Of a stretch of DNA of 64,000 nucleotides, positions 33,188-42,446 are shown one piece after another (within the stretch, counting starts at the first letter, position 1; every line of letters begins with the position of its first letter). The translations under genes were made by a program, and so were the position numbers. The notes beneath the pieces are model-generated. The model searched no databases, was not told where the DNA came from, and worked only from the letters and a program-made list of their open reading frames with translations. This stretch comes from Azophilus sp965116165 (GTDB lineage: Bacteria > Pseudomonadota > Gammaproteobacteria > Pseudomonadales > Azotimanducaceae): assembly GCA_965116165.1 (NCBI GenBank), contig OZ220484.1, forward strand, positions 124,001 to 188,000, given 5' to 3'.

Positions 33188-35102
33188 AACGGGTCGTGGC
33201 GCGGGTCTGGTTGGCCAGGGTGTGCTTGGGGTGACGCAAGCCAGCCGGCGGGCACCCAATACATCCTCGCCGGCTCGCTATCTTTTTGTCCTCATCGTCG
33301 TTGCGATCGGCGCAATCTACGCCGCGCCCAACCTGTTTCAACCCGATCCGGCGCTACAGATCAAGCCGGAGGACACCGCCGTTACCGTCGGCCCGGCACT
33401 TTTGGAACGGGCCCGCTCCGCGCTTGCGGAAGCAAACATCGAGGTGATTGGCGCCGAGGTCGCCGATGGCTCGGTGTATGTGCGCCTGCCGGACGACGAC
33501 AGCCAGTTGCGCGGGCGCGAAGTGGTCGTCCGGGCGCTTGAGACGCTCGACGAGCACTATGTGGTTGCCCTGACCCGCGCATCCACAACGCCGCAGTGGT
33601 TGCAGGATTTGGGCGCGAAACCCATGTCGTTGGGTTTGGATCTGTCGGGCGGTGTGCACCTGCTGTTGCAGGTGGATATGGGCAAGTTCCTGAGAGACCG
33701 CATGGTGAGCATGCAGGAAACCGTCCGCGACGCCCTGGTGGAAGCGCGGTTGCGCTATGTCGGGCGCGATTGGGTTGAGGGTACGCTGCTCAGGATTCCA
33801 TTCCGCACCGCGGAGGTGCGCGATCAGGCCGCCGAGGTGTTGCGGGACAAGTTTGACGGATTCGCCATCGAGAGCCTGAACGAGACGGGAAGCTTCTTGC
33901 TGCAATTCACCATGACGGAGGAATATATCCAGGAACTGGAGGATTCCGCCATCTCCCAGAATCTCCAGAGTTTGCGCAACCGGGTCAACGAACTCGGCGT
34001 CTCCGAACCCCTGGTGCAACGCCTTGGGCGGGAGCGCATCGTGCTCGACCTGCCCGGTATACAGGATAGCGCCGAGGCCAAGCGCATAATCAACAAATTC
34101 GCCAATCTGGATTTCCGTCTGGTGGCGATGGGCAACGACCGCAGCGCCCTCACCGAAACCTATTCCCATCAGGGGGCGCCGGTGGTGCTGTTGCGGCAGA
34201 ATATCGTCACTGGCGACCAGGTCATCAACGCCACCCAGAACTACGACCCCGAAACCGGCCAGCCACAGGTGAGCATCGAGTTGAGCAACGATGGCGGCAT
34301 CAGTATGAACGAGGCCACCAGGGACAACGTGGGCCGCTCCATGGCGATCATCTTCATCGAGCAGAAGCCGCGCAGCCGCGTGCTGATGGTCGATGGCGAA
34401 GAGACCGTTGAGCGCTACACGGAAGAGGAGCGGCGGGTGATCAGCGTGGCGACCATTCAGTCGGCGCTCGGCTTCAACTTTCGCATCACCGGTTTGGATA
34501 TCGGTGAGGCGCGCGATCTGGCGCTGCTGCTGCGGGCCGGGGCGCTGGCGGCGCCGATGTACATTGTCGAGGAGCGCACGGTGGGCGCGAGCCTTGGCGA
34601 AGAGAACATTGATCGGGGTCGGCAATCCGTGATGGCTGGATTCATTCTGGTGATGATTTTCATGCTGATTTACTACAAGGGTTTTGGGCTTGCCGCCGAT
34701 CTTGCGCTGACCGCGAACCTGGTGTTGCTCATTGCCGTAATGTCGGTGCTCGGCGCGACCCTGACGTTGCCCGGCATCGCCGGCATCGTGCTCACCGTGG
34801 GCATGGCCGTGGACGCCAATGTGCTCATCTTTTCCCGCATCAAGGAGGAGTTGCGGAACCGCGGCCCGCAGCAGGCGATACAGGCGGGCTTCGACCGCGC
34901 GATTCTGACCATCCTGGATGCCAACATCACCACCTTTTTTGTCGCCATCATCCTGTTTTCCATTGGCAGCGGGCCGGTCAAGGGCTTTGCCGTCACGCTC
35001 GCGGTCGGCATCGCCACCTCCATGTTCACCGCCATCATGGGTACCCGGGCGCTGGTCAACCTGATGTATGGCGGGCGCAGTCTCAAGGCGTTGCGCATAT
35101 GA
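33183..35102 (+). CDS. secD: Protein translocase subunit SecD
   Basis: Up to 639 residues. One N-terminal helix (YLFVLIVVAIGAIYAAPNLF), a large periplasmic domain with LGLDLSGGVHLLLQVD, and five C-terminal helices with GMAVDANVLIFSRIKEEL (RND fold). SecD with SecF uses the proton gradient to complete protein export. The start is uncertain: the ATG at 33183 lies in a hairpin without a ribosome site, and GTG codons at 33222 and 33231 are closer to the membrane helix, as in other SecD proteins. secF overlaps its end by 4 bp. Confidence 0.96.
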   Translation: MQTGRGAGLVGQGVLGVTQASRRAPNTSSPARYLFVLIVVAIGAIYAAPNLFQPDPALQIKPEDTAVTVGPALLERARSALAEANIEVIGAEVADGSVYVRLPDDDSQLRGREVVVRALETLDEHYVVALTRASTTPQWLQDLGAKPMSLGLDLSGGVHLLLQVDMGKFLRDRMVSMQETVRDALVEARLRYVGRDWVEGTLLRIPFRTAEVRDQAAEVLRDKFDGFAIESLNETGSFLLQFTMTEEYIQELEDSAISQNLQSLRNRVNELGVSEPLVQRLGRERIVLDLPGIQDSAEAKRIINKFANLDFRLVAMGNDRSALTETYSHQGAPVVLLRQNIVTGDQVINATQNYDPETGQPQVSIELSNDGGISMNEATRDNVGRSMAIIFIEQKPRSRVLMVDGEETVERYTEEERRVISVATIQSALGFNFRITGLDIGEARDLALLLRAGALAAPMYIVEERTVGASLGEENIDRGRQSVMAGFILVMIFMLIYYKGFGLAADLALTANLVLLIAVMSVLGATLTLPGIAGIVLTVGMAVDANVLIFSRIKEELRNRGPQQAIQAGFDRAILTILDANITTFFVAIILFSIGSGPVKGFAVTLAVGIATSMFTAIMGTRALVNLMYGGRSLKALRI

Positions 35103-36019
35103 AGCTGCCGGTATTCGATTTCATGGGGAAGCGTCGCATAGCGGGTGCGGCGTCCCTGGTTGCGGTGGTGCTGTCGGCGGTGTTCCTCGGCTTCAAGAAC
35201 CTGAACTTCGGACTGGATTTTACCGGCGGCACGCTCGTCGAAGTGGGTTTTCAAGCACCGGTTGATCCGGTGGCGATTCGCGGCCGGCTGGAGTCGGCCG
35301 GGTTTGTGGATGGGGTGGTGCAGCATTTCGGCACGGACCGCGATTTGCTGATCCGCATGCCGCCCCAACCGGGTACCGACCAGGCGACATTGGGCGACCG
35401 CATTCTGGAAACGATTCGCGCGGACGAGCCGGACGCGGTCATGCGCCAATCGAATTTCGTTGGCCCCGTTGTGGGCGAGGAGTTGGCCGAAAGCGCCGGG
35501 CTTGCCATTCTCACCGCCCTGGGCGTGGTGATGCTCTACATCCTGTTTCGCTTCACCAAGCAGTTTGCGGTGGGGGCCGTCGCCGCCCTGGCGCACGATG
35601 TGCTCATCGTGTTGGGGATATTTTCGATCTTTGGCTGGGATTTCGACCTGCCCGTGGTCGCGGCGGTTCTTGCGGTGGTGGGCTATTCTCTGAACGACAC
35701 CATCGTCGTCTCCGACCGGATTCGTGAAAATTTCCGCAACATCCGCAAGGGATCGTCGGTCGATGTCATCAACACGTCGCTCAACCAGATTTTGGGCCGC
35801 ACGCTGGTGACCTCGATGACGACGCTGTTCGTGCTGCTCGCGCTGCTGATTGCCGGAGGGGAAGGCATTCGCGGTTTCGCCGCCGCGCTCACCATCGGTG
35901 TGCTGATCGGTACCTATTCCTCGATCTATGTGGCGGCCAATGTTCTGTTGCTGATGAATCTCTCCCGGGAAGACCTGGTGGTGCCGGAAAAGGAGCGGGA
36001 AAAGGAATCCTATCCCTAA
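35099..36019 (+). CDS. secF: Protein translocase subunit SecF
   Basis: 306 residues. N-terminal helix, periplasmic domain with NFGLDFTGGTLVEV, then five helices with GYSLNDTIVVSDRIREN, the SecF signature. Start ATG overlaps the secD stop (ATATGA), so it is translationally coupled. Its stop overlaps the end of the convergent iscS gene by 4 bp. Confidence 0.97.
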   Translation: MKLPVFDFMGKRRIAGAASLVAVVLSAVFLGFKNLNFGLDFTGGTLVEVGFQAPVDPVAIRGRLESAGFVDGVVQHFGTDRDLLIRMPPQPGTDQATLGDRILETIRADEPDAVMRQSNFVGPVVGEELAESAGLAILTALGVVMLYILFRFTKQFAVGAVAALAHDVLIVLGIFSIFGWDFDLPVVAAVLAVVGYSLNDTIVVSDRIRENFRNIRKGSSVDVINTSLNQILGRTLVTSMTTLFVLLALLIAGGEGIRGFAAALTIGVLIGTYSSIYVAANVLLLMNLSREDLVVPEKEREKESYP

Positions 36020-37167
36020 TACCCCCGCCCCCGCAGGCCCGACACCACCGCGCCGACCCGCCTTGCCGCATAGTCAACATCCTCCGCTGTCGTATAGCGC
36101 CCAATGCTGAATCTCAGGCTCGCATGGGCGAGATCGTCGGCCAACCCCAGGGCACGCAGCACATAGGAGGGCTCGACGCTGGCGGAGGTGCAGGCGGAGC
36201 CGCTGGAAACCGCGATATCGTCCAGGGCGAGCAACAGGGTCTCCCCGTCCACGCCGCCGAAGGCCGCGTTCAGAACCCCGGGCAGGCGTTGGCGCTCATC
36301 GCCGTTCAAAACCGTACCGGGAATCTGTTGCAGGTGCGACCAGAGCCGTCGGCGCAGGGTGAGAATGCGCTCGTTCTCCGCTTCCATCTCGCGCCCCATG
36401 ATCTCGCACGCCGCGCCCAGGCCCACGATCTGGTGGGTGGCCAGGGTTCCGGAGCGCATGCCCCGTTCGTGGCCGCCGCCGTGAATTTGCGCCTTCGGAC
36501 GAACCGGCGGATTACGTCGCACGTACAGGGCACCAATGCCCTTGGGGCCGTAGATCTTGTGCCCGGATAGGCTGATCAGATCGACCGGCATGGTTTGCAC
36601 ATCGAGTGGAATCTTGCCGACGCTCTGGGCGGCATCCACATGCGTCAGTACGCCGTGCCTGCGGCAGATCGTTGCCACCGCCGCCACATCGTTGACAACG
36701 CCGATCTCGTTGTTGGCCTGCATGAGGGAAACCAGGAGGGTGTCGGGGCGCAGGGCGTCGGCAACCTGGTCGGGGGTGACAATGCCCTTGTGTCCGGGTA
36801 CGAGATAGGTGACTTCGAAGCCTTGGGTTTCAAGGTGGGCGCAGGTGTCGAGCACGGCCTTGTGCTCAATAGCGCTGGTGACGATATGCCGCCGCGTCGC
36901 GCCCTCGGCCACGCCCTTGATCGCCAAATTGTCGGATTCGGTGGCTCCCGAGGTCCAGACAATCTCCCTGGGGTCCGCCTTGATGAGATCCGCCACTTGC
37001 GCGCGCGCCGCCTCAACGGCCTCCTCGGCGCGCCATCCGTAGACATGGCTGCGTGAGGCCGGGTTGCCGAAGTTGCCGCTCGCATCGAGACAGTGCCACA
37101 TTTGCTCGGCGACCCGGGGGTCAACGGGGGTGGTGGCCGCGTAGTCGAGATAGACGGGGTCTTTCAT
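36016..37167 (-). CDS. iscS: Cysteine desulfurase IscS
   Basis: 383 residues, a PLP enzyme giving sulfur to Fe-S assembly and tRNA thiolation. The PLP lysine is in SLSGHKIYGPKG and the catalytic Cys loop is SGSACTSASVEPSYVL near residue 320. It follows iscR by 32 bp, but no iscU, iscA, hscBA or fdx comes after it: the gene ends in convergent secF. The scaffold genes must be elsewhere. Confidence 0.95.
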   Translation of the reverse strand: MKDPVYLDYAATTPVDPRVAEQMWHCLDASGNFGNPASRSHVYGWRAEEAVEAARAQVADLIKADPREIVWTSGATESDNLAIKGVAEGATRRHIVTSAIEHKAVLDTCAHLETQGFEVTYLVPGHKGIVTPDQVADALRPDTLLVSLMQANNEIGVVNDVAAVATICRRHGVLTHVDAAQSVGKIPLDVQTMPVDLISLSGHKIYGPKGIGALYVRRNPPVRPKAQIHGGGHERGMRSGTLATHQIVGLGAACEIMGREMEAENERILTLRRRLWSHLQQIPGTVLNGDERQRLPGVLNAAFGGVDGETLLLALDDIAVSSGSACTSASVEPSYVLRALGLADDLAHASLRFSIGRYTTAEDVDYAARRVGAVVSGLRGRGY

Positions 37168-37199
37168 AACGGTTTATCAAGCGAATACCCGGTAATGGA

Positions 37200-37667
37200 T
37201 TACAGGGCCCGGGTTGCGATCAACGTTTCCGCCAGTCGGTCCTGGCGGTGCGCGATCGACTGAATTTCATTGCGCGCCACCAGGTTGGCGAGGGTTATGC
37301 CCTTCAGGAAGGCGTCGATTTCGACGGACAGATCGGCCCAGAGGTCATGGGTCAGGCAAGTAAGCCCCTCTTGGCAATCGGCGGTACCCTGGCAACGGGT
37401 GGCATCGACACCCTCGCCAACCGCCGTGATGATGTCGGAAATGTTGATTGACCGGGCATCCAAACCCAGGCGATAGCCCCCGCCAGGCCCGCGCAGGCTG
37501 TCAAGCAGATGGGCGTTCCTGAGCTTGCCGAATATCTGTTCGAGGTAGGATGGCGAAATGCCCTGCCGGTGGGCGATGTCCGCCACACGAACCGGCCCCC
37601 CGTCGCGGTGCAGGGCGATGTCGAGCATGGCGGTAACGGCGTAGCGGCCCCGGGTTGTCAGGCGCAT
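37200..37667 (-). CDS. iscR: Fe-S cluster regulator IscR
   Basis: 155 residues from the ATG at 37667 (MRLTTRGRYAVTAMLDIALH). Rrf2-type winged helix with GISPSYLEQIFGKLR as recognition region and the three cluster-binding cysteines in CQGTADCQEGLTC. With a [2Fe-2S] cluster IscR represses its own operon. A matching operator lies about 60 bp upstream of the start. Confidence 0.95.
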   Translation of the reverse strand: MRLTTRGRYAVTAMLDIALHRDGGPVRVADIAHRQGISPSYLEQIFGKLRNAHLLDSLRGPGGGYRLGLDARSINISDIITAVGEGVDATRCQGTADCQEGLTCLTHDLWADLSVEIDAFLKGITLANLVARNEIQSIAHRQDRLAETLIATRAL

Positions 37668-37725
37668 GGTGATACGGCCCCGGCCTTTCACCGGATCGGT
37701 TGAGCGTGTTGCGGCGGAGTATGCG

Positions 37726-37750
37726 ATACCCGACCAGAACGGTCCACTAT
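37726..37750 (-). promoter_or_regulatory. Probable IscR type 1 binding site
   Basis: 25 bp on the plus strand running from ATACCCGACC through AGAAC to GGTCCACTAT. It has the type 1 layout ATA-yy-GAC-(7)-GTC-rr-TAT with both GAC/GTC half-sites correctly spaced. It lies 59 bp before iscR, fitting autorepression of iscR-iscS. Confidence 0.65.
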
Positions 37751-37775
37751 TCGAGCAGGGATTCCCGCCAACCAC

Positions 37776-38273
37776 GCGTAATCATGTGTTGGGGTCCGAG
37801 TGTCCGGCGAGATGAACCAATTAGGGTCGAGTACGCACAGTTCGGATAGTATTTGTATTTTCGAGACAGGGCATTAATGTGCTATCCGGTAAATTCGCCG
37901 CCAAAGCGATGCGCATCTATACAGAAAAAGGCTCGCTTTGCGCTGGGATCGAAATTTGCGTTGAGGCTCATTTTACACTGGACAGTAATCCGCCTTCTGG
38001 CACAACGAAGGCAATGTTAAAGTACATACCAATAATCGCACCGCCGCGCTGATTGAACGAGCGTTCCAGCATCGGATCACCTGCATGGAGTTGATTGTTA
38101 TGAAGCACAAGAAAAAATTGCGCTCCCAACCAACACCACCCTCCTCAAACTGCATGCTGGTCTACCGGCTGAAGCAGTCATCCATACAACCGGCCTCAAA
38201 GCCAAAATCAACCTAGTGGTCGAGTCCTTTTCTTGGGTGGGCGGAGCAAGGAAAGCGGACATGCATCCAGTAC
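37776..38273. other. Degenerate region between iscR and the type III methylase remnant
   Basis: About 500 bp without an intact gene. A frame of 58 codons starts with GTG near 37879 (LSGKFAAKAMRIYTEKG). Another coding-like stretch is at about 38070-38235, containing YEAQEKIALPTNTTLLKL and TTGLKAKINLVVESF. Neither is recognised. CTATCCGGTAAATTCGC at 37882-37898 matches the terminal repeat of the element before bamB. Probably piled-up insertion remnants. Confidence 0.45.
37882..37898. repeat. Solo terminal inverted repeat of the TGTCCGG element
   Basis: CTATCCGGTAAATTCGC differs at one base from the right terminus (read inward) of the element at 47799-47917 (CTGTCCGGTAAATTCGC). No partner end is seen nearby. 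Confidence 0.45.
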
Positions 38274-39141
38274 ATGAAGGAGATGTTCGGCAACTCCATC
38301 TTCTCGTACCCTAAATCAATCCACGCGGTAAGCGATTCAATATGGATCGCTGGCGCATCGAACCAAAATATATGTGTCCTAGACTATTTCGCTGGTTCGG
38401 GTACCACTGCCCATGCGGTTATCGCCCTCAACCGAGAGGATGGTGGCAACCGTAAATATATCCTTGTGGAGATGGGCGACCATTTCGATACGGTGATGCT
38501 GCCGCGCATCAAGAAAGTTATCTATGCACCGGAGCTGGAAGGACGGCAGGCCAGTGTCGCGCGACAAGGGGATTAGCCAGCTTATCCGCTATGTCCGCCT
38601 CGAATCCTATGAAGATACGCTAGACGGGTTGGTGATAATGCCGTCGGCAGATGATCTTTTGGCGGAAAACGATCCCTTGTTGGTGGAGGATTACAGGCTA
38701 CGTTATGCACTCGACGCGGAGACTGCGGACAGCCCGTGCTTGCTGGGTCAAACTTTCAGTGACCCTTTCGCCTACAAGCTCTCTGTCGTCCGTGACGGCA
38801 TGCGGCGGGAGACGCCGGTCGATCTACCGGAGACCTTTAACCTACTGCTTGGCCTGCGCGTCGACTCCCGCCGATGTCTGAATGGTCTGCTTGCCATCGC
38901 AGGCAAAGATCCCCAGGGTCAAAGCTGCCTCGTTCTCTGGCGCAATCTGGATGAGATTGGCAATGAGGCGCTCAACGACTGGCTGCGGCACAATCGCAAG
39001 AGCCTTCCCGATACGCTCGACTTGATCTACGCCAATGGCGACCACACGCTGAACGCCGTTCGGCAAAAGGACGAGGCTTGGAGAGCCGAAGTCATTGAGC
39101 CGCTGTTTCGCGAATTGATGTTCGAGAGAGAAAATCGATGA
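38274..39141 (+). pseudogene. Type III restriction-modification methylase (Mod), fragment with frameshift
   Basis: The C-terminal part of a beta-class adenine methylase. Motif I is LDYFAGSGTTAHAVI, followed by GGNRKYILVEMGDHFD. The catalytic DPPY motif, N-terminal in this class, is missing. At about 38540 the frame shifts: the family's WKDGRPVSRDKGIS is read in the next frame, then continues LIRYVRLESYEDTLDGL to the end. Stop overlaps the ATG of the res remnant (ATGA), as in intact mod-res operons. Not functional. Confidence 0.8.
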
Positions 39142-40238
39142 TTACCGACCAAGGCGACCTTCCCAATCACCTTACCTTCTCGCAGCGCCACGGCTATGAA
39201 CCATTACCCTGGACGACTTGTGCACCGTCGCCGTGCAGAGCGCTACCGGCTCTGGCAAAACGCTTGTCATGCATGCCCATATCCTGCAATACCGGCGCAT
39301 CGCCCGTGCGGCGGGTCGCCCACCACGCAATGTTATCCTGGTGACGCCGAACGAGCAGTTGTCCGAACAGCATGAACGAGAATTACTGGCTAGCAACTTG
39401 CCAGCACGCATTTTTTCCAGCGGGGCCGTTGCCGATTTGCTGGCGCCGGTCGAGATTATCGATGTGAACAAGCTCGCTGAGAAACAGGGCGTGAAACGGG
39501 TCGCCGTTCGCGACTTCGGCGACAACAATCTTGTGTTGGTGGACGAGGGGCATCTCGGCTCGTCTGGCAAGGCTTGGCGCGCGCGGCGGTTTGCCGATGT
39601 GGACCGAACGGATTCAACCGTTAATGTCGCTGTCGAGCTAATCGCCGATTATGCCGCCAAGTTTTGGCGCGGGCGGCGGCGCGAATGGGAATACGAAAAT
39701 CTGGAAGTGGGGAAGTTCGACAAGTCCGATCCAAACAATATTGTCGAATACAGGTTGTCGGTGGATGCCCGCGAGGAGCATTTGATTAAGGACATCCACG
39801 CGATATCGACCAGCCTCCCCTCTGAAGGCCCGGTCCCCACACTAGGATTCGGCATTCTGATGCGCGACGAGCACGCCTATAAGCCTTTGCTCCATGCGGT
39901 CGGCAAGAGCGTCGTCACCGTCCAGCCCGTGCTTCTGAACATTGATGAGAAGCGGGTTGTTGAGTGCTTGACCGATTTGGCGAAGAACAGCGACCCCTGT
40001 CTGCGAGGGTGGGAAGGTGCGGCTGCATACCGAGATCAAAAAAGTCGAAGCGCGTGTCCGAAGCGATGACCCGAAACTGCGTCTTCACGCCTATGTCCTT
40101 TCCGTCACACCGCGAGACCGGATTGGAGAAAAGCTGAGCAGCCGAGAGCAATGGGAACGACAGGGTGTTTATTTTCTGGAAGACGAATCTTGGGCCCGCC
40201 GCCTTCTCGGACATTTCTTAGCATCTCCCAAGAGATGA
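39138..40238 (+). pseudogene. Type III restriction-modification helicase/nuclease (Res), broken
   Basis: The start MITDQGDLPNHLTFSQRHGY is in one frame, the helicase part in another: Walker A is AVQSATGSGKTLVMHAH, Walker B is NLVLVDEGH. A last piece (DDPKLRLHAYVLSVTPRD) is in a third frame to 40238. Most of the second RecA domain and the nuclease are missing (the family is about 900 residues or more). With the mod fragment it is a dead restriction system. Confidence 0.75.
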
Positions 40239-40279
40239 TGGGGAACCGTAATGGATCGGCGGGATCAAGTACAATAGTG

Positions 40280-40350
40280 CCCCAATAATTATCGGGGCGT
40301 AGCCCGGTGCAGCGGTAATTGCTGCTATTCGAGCAATACCGCTGCGGGCT
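40280..40350. terminator. Strong hairpin pair downstream of trmJ
   Basis: A long stem-loop is formed by AGCCCG..GCAGCGGTAATTGCT (40300-40323) and AGCAATACCGCTGCGGGCT (40332-40350) with an 8-nt loop and small bulges, next to a smaller CCCC..GGGG hairpin at 40280-40297. It lies between the end of the res remnant and the end of trmJ, so it may stop transcripts from both sides. No T-run is obvious. Confidence 0.45.
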
Positions 40351-40365
40351 GGCTTGCCCTCCCGG

Positions 40366-41085
40366 CTAGATCCGATTCCGCCCAAGGTGGGTCAGGATGC
40401 CGCGCAGCATGCCCACTTCGGTTTCATCGAGCTGTACGCGTGTCAGGAGCCGCCGCAGCCGGGTTAGGGTTTGGCCGGGGTTTTCCGGGTCGAGAAATTC
40501 CGTCTCGCGCAACAGGGTTTCCAGATGGATTAACAACGCTTCGACAGCCCCGGCGGTCGCTGGTGGTCTGTCCCATTCGCTGGCGGGGGAGGCGCTGCCG
40601 CTGGCTTGGCGAAATAGCTCGTAGGCAACCACCTGAACCGCCATCGCCAAATTGAGGGAGGGATAGTCCGGCGATGCCGGAATCCGCAGGTGCTTGTTGC
40701 AGCGTTGCAATTCGTCGTTGGTCAGGCCACTGGTTTCGCGCCCGAAGAGCACCGCCACCTCGCTCGCCCCGGCATGTCGAACAAGCTCCGCCGTCACTTC
40801 GCGCACATCCCCGGCGGGCCAGGGGATACGCCTTGGGCGGGCGCTGGTTCCAACCACCCAGCGGCATGGTGCGATGGCCCGGTCGAGATTCTCATAAACC
40901 GTGCAGCGGTCGATGATGTCGGCGGCGCCGGCAGCGCGCCATTCGGCCTGCGGGTCGGGAAAACGCTGTGGATTGACCAGCGCCAACTGCCCGATTCCCA
41001 TGGTCTTCATGGCCCGCGCGGCGGCGCCGATGTTGCCGGGGTGATTTGGTTCGACCAGCACGATGCGGATGTTCCGAAGGCTCAT
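40366..41085 (-). CDS. trmJ: tRNA (cytidine/uridine-2'-O-)-methyltransferase TrmJ
   Basis: 239 residues from the ATG at 41085 (MSLRNIRIVLVEPNHPGNIG), the canonical TrmJ N-terminus. SPOUT motifs: ARAMKTMGI, LFGRETSGLTNDEL and IPASPDYPSLNLAMAVQ, which form the knotted SAM site. It methylates position 32 of tRNAs. Divergent from suhB (20 bp between starts), the usual arrangement. Confidence 0.95.
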   Translation of the reverse strand: MSLRNIRIVLVEPNHPGNIGAAARAMKTMGIGQLALVNPQRFPDPQAEWRAAGAADIIDRCTVYENLDRAIAPCRWVVGTSARPRRIPWPAGDVREVTAELVRHAGASEVAVLFGRETSGLTNDELQRCNKHLRIPASPDYPSLNLAMAVQVVAYELFRQASGSASPASEWDRPPATAGAVEALLIHLETLLRETEFLDPENPGQTLTRLRRLLTRVQLDETEVGMLRGILTHLGRNRI

Positions 41086-41105
41086 GTGCGGTAGGCTAAC
41101 GGCCC

Positions 41106-41891
41106 ATGCACCCGATGGCCAATATCGCATTGCGCGCCGCCCACCGTGCCGGACAGGTATTGCTGCAGGGCATGGACCGCCTCGACCGGATCCGGATCGA
41201 GGAAAAGGCGCCCAACGACTTTGTTTCAAATATCGACCGCACGGCGGAGGATGTGATTGTGGAACAGTTGCACAAGGCCTATCCGGACCATGCCGTGCTC
41301 GGCGAGGAGCGCGGCCTGATCGGTGCGGAAAACGCGGAATTTACCTGGATTGTCGATCCGTTGGACGGGACGCTGAACTACCTCTGCGGCATCCCCCATT
41401 TTGCGGTGTCCATTGCGGTCAAGCGAGGTCGGCAAATCGAGCATGGCGCGATTGTGGATCCGGTGCGCAACGAGGAATGGGTGGCGAGCCGCGGCGCGGG
41501 CGCCCATCTGAACGGCAAACGCATTCGTGTGGGCAAGGTGCGGCGCTTGAACGCCGCTGTGCTGGCCACGGGCCTTCCACCAAGCGCCCGTGGACGCTTG
41601 GACGAATACATGGCGTCGCTGCGGTTCTTTACCGAGCATTGTCGCGGCGTTCGTCGGCAGGGGTCCGCCGCACTGAATTTGGCGTATACCGCGGCCGCTC
41701 GGCTCGATGGGTTCGTGGAGATGGGGCTCAAGCCCTGGGATGTGGCCGCCGGTGCTCTGTTGGTGCGCGAGGCGGGGGGATTCGTCGGCGATTTGGCGGG
41801 CGGCGACACATGGTTTGAATCCGGTGATATCGTGGCTGCCAATCCCCATTGTTTCAAGGCCTTGGTGGCTGAAACCCGCCGGCACCGCTGA
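41106..41891 (+). CDS. suhB: Inositol-1-monophosphatase family protein SuhB
   Basis: 261 residues. Metal-binding motifs of the FIG superfamily are intact: GEERG, IVDPLDGTLNY (the family usually has TTN here) and WDVAAGALLVREAGG. In E. coli SuhB also joins the rRNA antitermination complex. Divergent from trmJ. Confidence 0.93.
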   Translation: MHPMANIALRAAHRAGQVLLQGMDRLDRIRIEEKAPNDFVSNIDRTAEDVIVEQLHKAYPDHAVLGEERGLIGAENAEFTWIVDPLDGTLNYLCGIPHFAVSIAVKRGRQIEHGAIVDPVRNEEWVASRGAGAHLNGKRIRVGKVRRLNAAVLATGLPPSARGRLDEYMASLRFFTEHCRGVRRQGSAALNLAYTAAARLDGFVEMGLKPWDVAAGALLVREAGGFVGDLAGGDTWFESGDIVAANPHCFKALVAETRRHR

Positions 41892-41939
41892 GCGGGCCTG
41901 CGCCGCTCCATCGGCCCTGTGGGCAGTGCGCCAAGAGCG

Positions 41940-41945
41940 TATAAT
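41940..41945 (+). promoter_or_regulatory. Probable -10 element of the ndk operon
   Basis: A perfect TATAAT 64 bp before the ndk start. The -35 region (CTGTGG at the 17-bp spacing) is poor. It would drive ndk-rlmN-pilW-rodZ-hisS, which are packed with overlaps. Confidence 0.5.
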
Positions 41946-42008
41946 ACGCCGTCTTCCGGGGCCGGTTCAGGCAACCCCGGTTTCGACCAATTGCATGCGG
42001 AGGGTTAA

Positions 42009-42446
42009 ATGGCGATTGAACGCACCCTGTCCATCATCAAGCCCGACGCCGTGGCCAGGAACCTGATCGGCGAAATTTACGGTCGCTTCGAAAAGGCCGG
42101 CCTCAAGATCGTTGCGGCAAGCATGCGGCATCTCGATCAATCCGCCGCGGCCGGTTTCTACGCCGAGCATGAGGGCAAGCCGTTTTATGCGGGGCTGTGT
42201 GCGTTCATGACTTCCGGGCCCATTATGATTCAAGTGCTTGAGGGCGAGGGTGCCATTGGCCTGAACCGCGAACTCATGGGCGCCACCAATCCACGGGAGG
42301 CGGTACCCGGCACCATCCGGGCGGATTTCGGCGAGTCGATTGACGTGAATTCGGTGCACGGGTCGGATTCACCCAAGTCGGCGGCGCGCGAAATCGACTA
42401 TTTCTTCAACGATGCGGACATTCACCCCCGGAGCACCGGTGCCTGA
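42009..42446 (+). CDS. ndk: Nucleoside diphosphate kinase
   Basis: 145 residues. Begins AIERTLSIIKPDAVARNLIG; the catalytic His lies in NSVHGSDS near residue 117. It balances NTP and dNTP pools. A GGAGGG site lies just before the ATG. Overlaps the rlmN start by 8 bp. Confidence 0.97.
   Translation: MAIERTLSIIKPDAVARNLIGEIYGRFEKAGLKIVAASMRHLDQSAAAGFYAEHEGKPFYAGLCAFMTSGPIMIQVLEGEGAIGLNRELMGATNPREAVPGTIRADFGESIDVNSVHGSDSPKSAAREIDYFFNDADIHPRSTGA

Noticed and set aside
33354..34625. 423-codon frame opposite secD
   Set aside because: Antisense to well-conserved secD, low-complexity His/Gln-rich product, no family resemblance.
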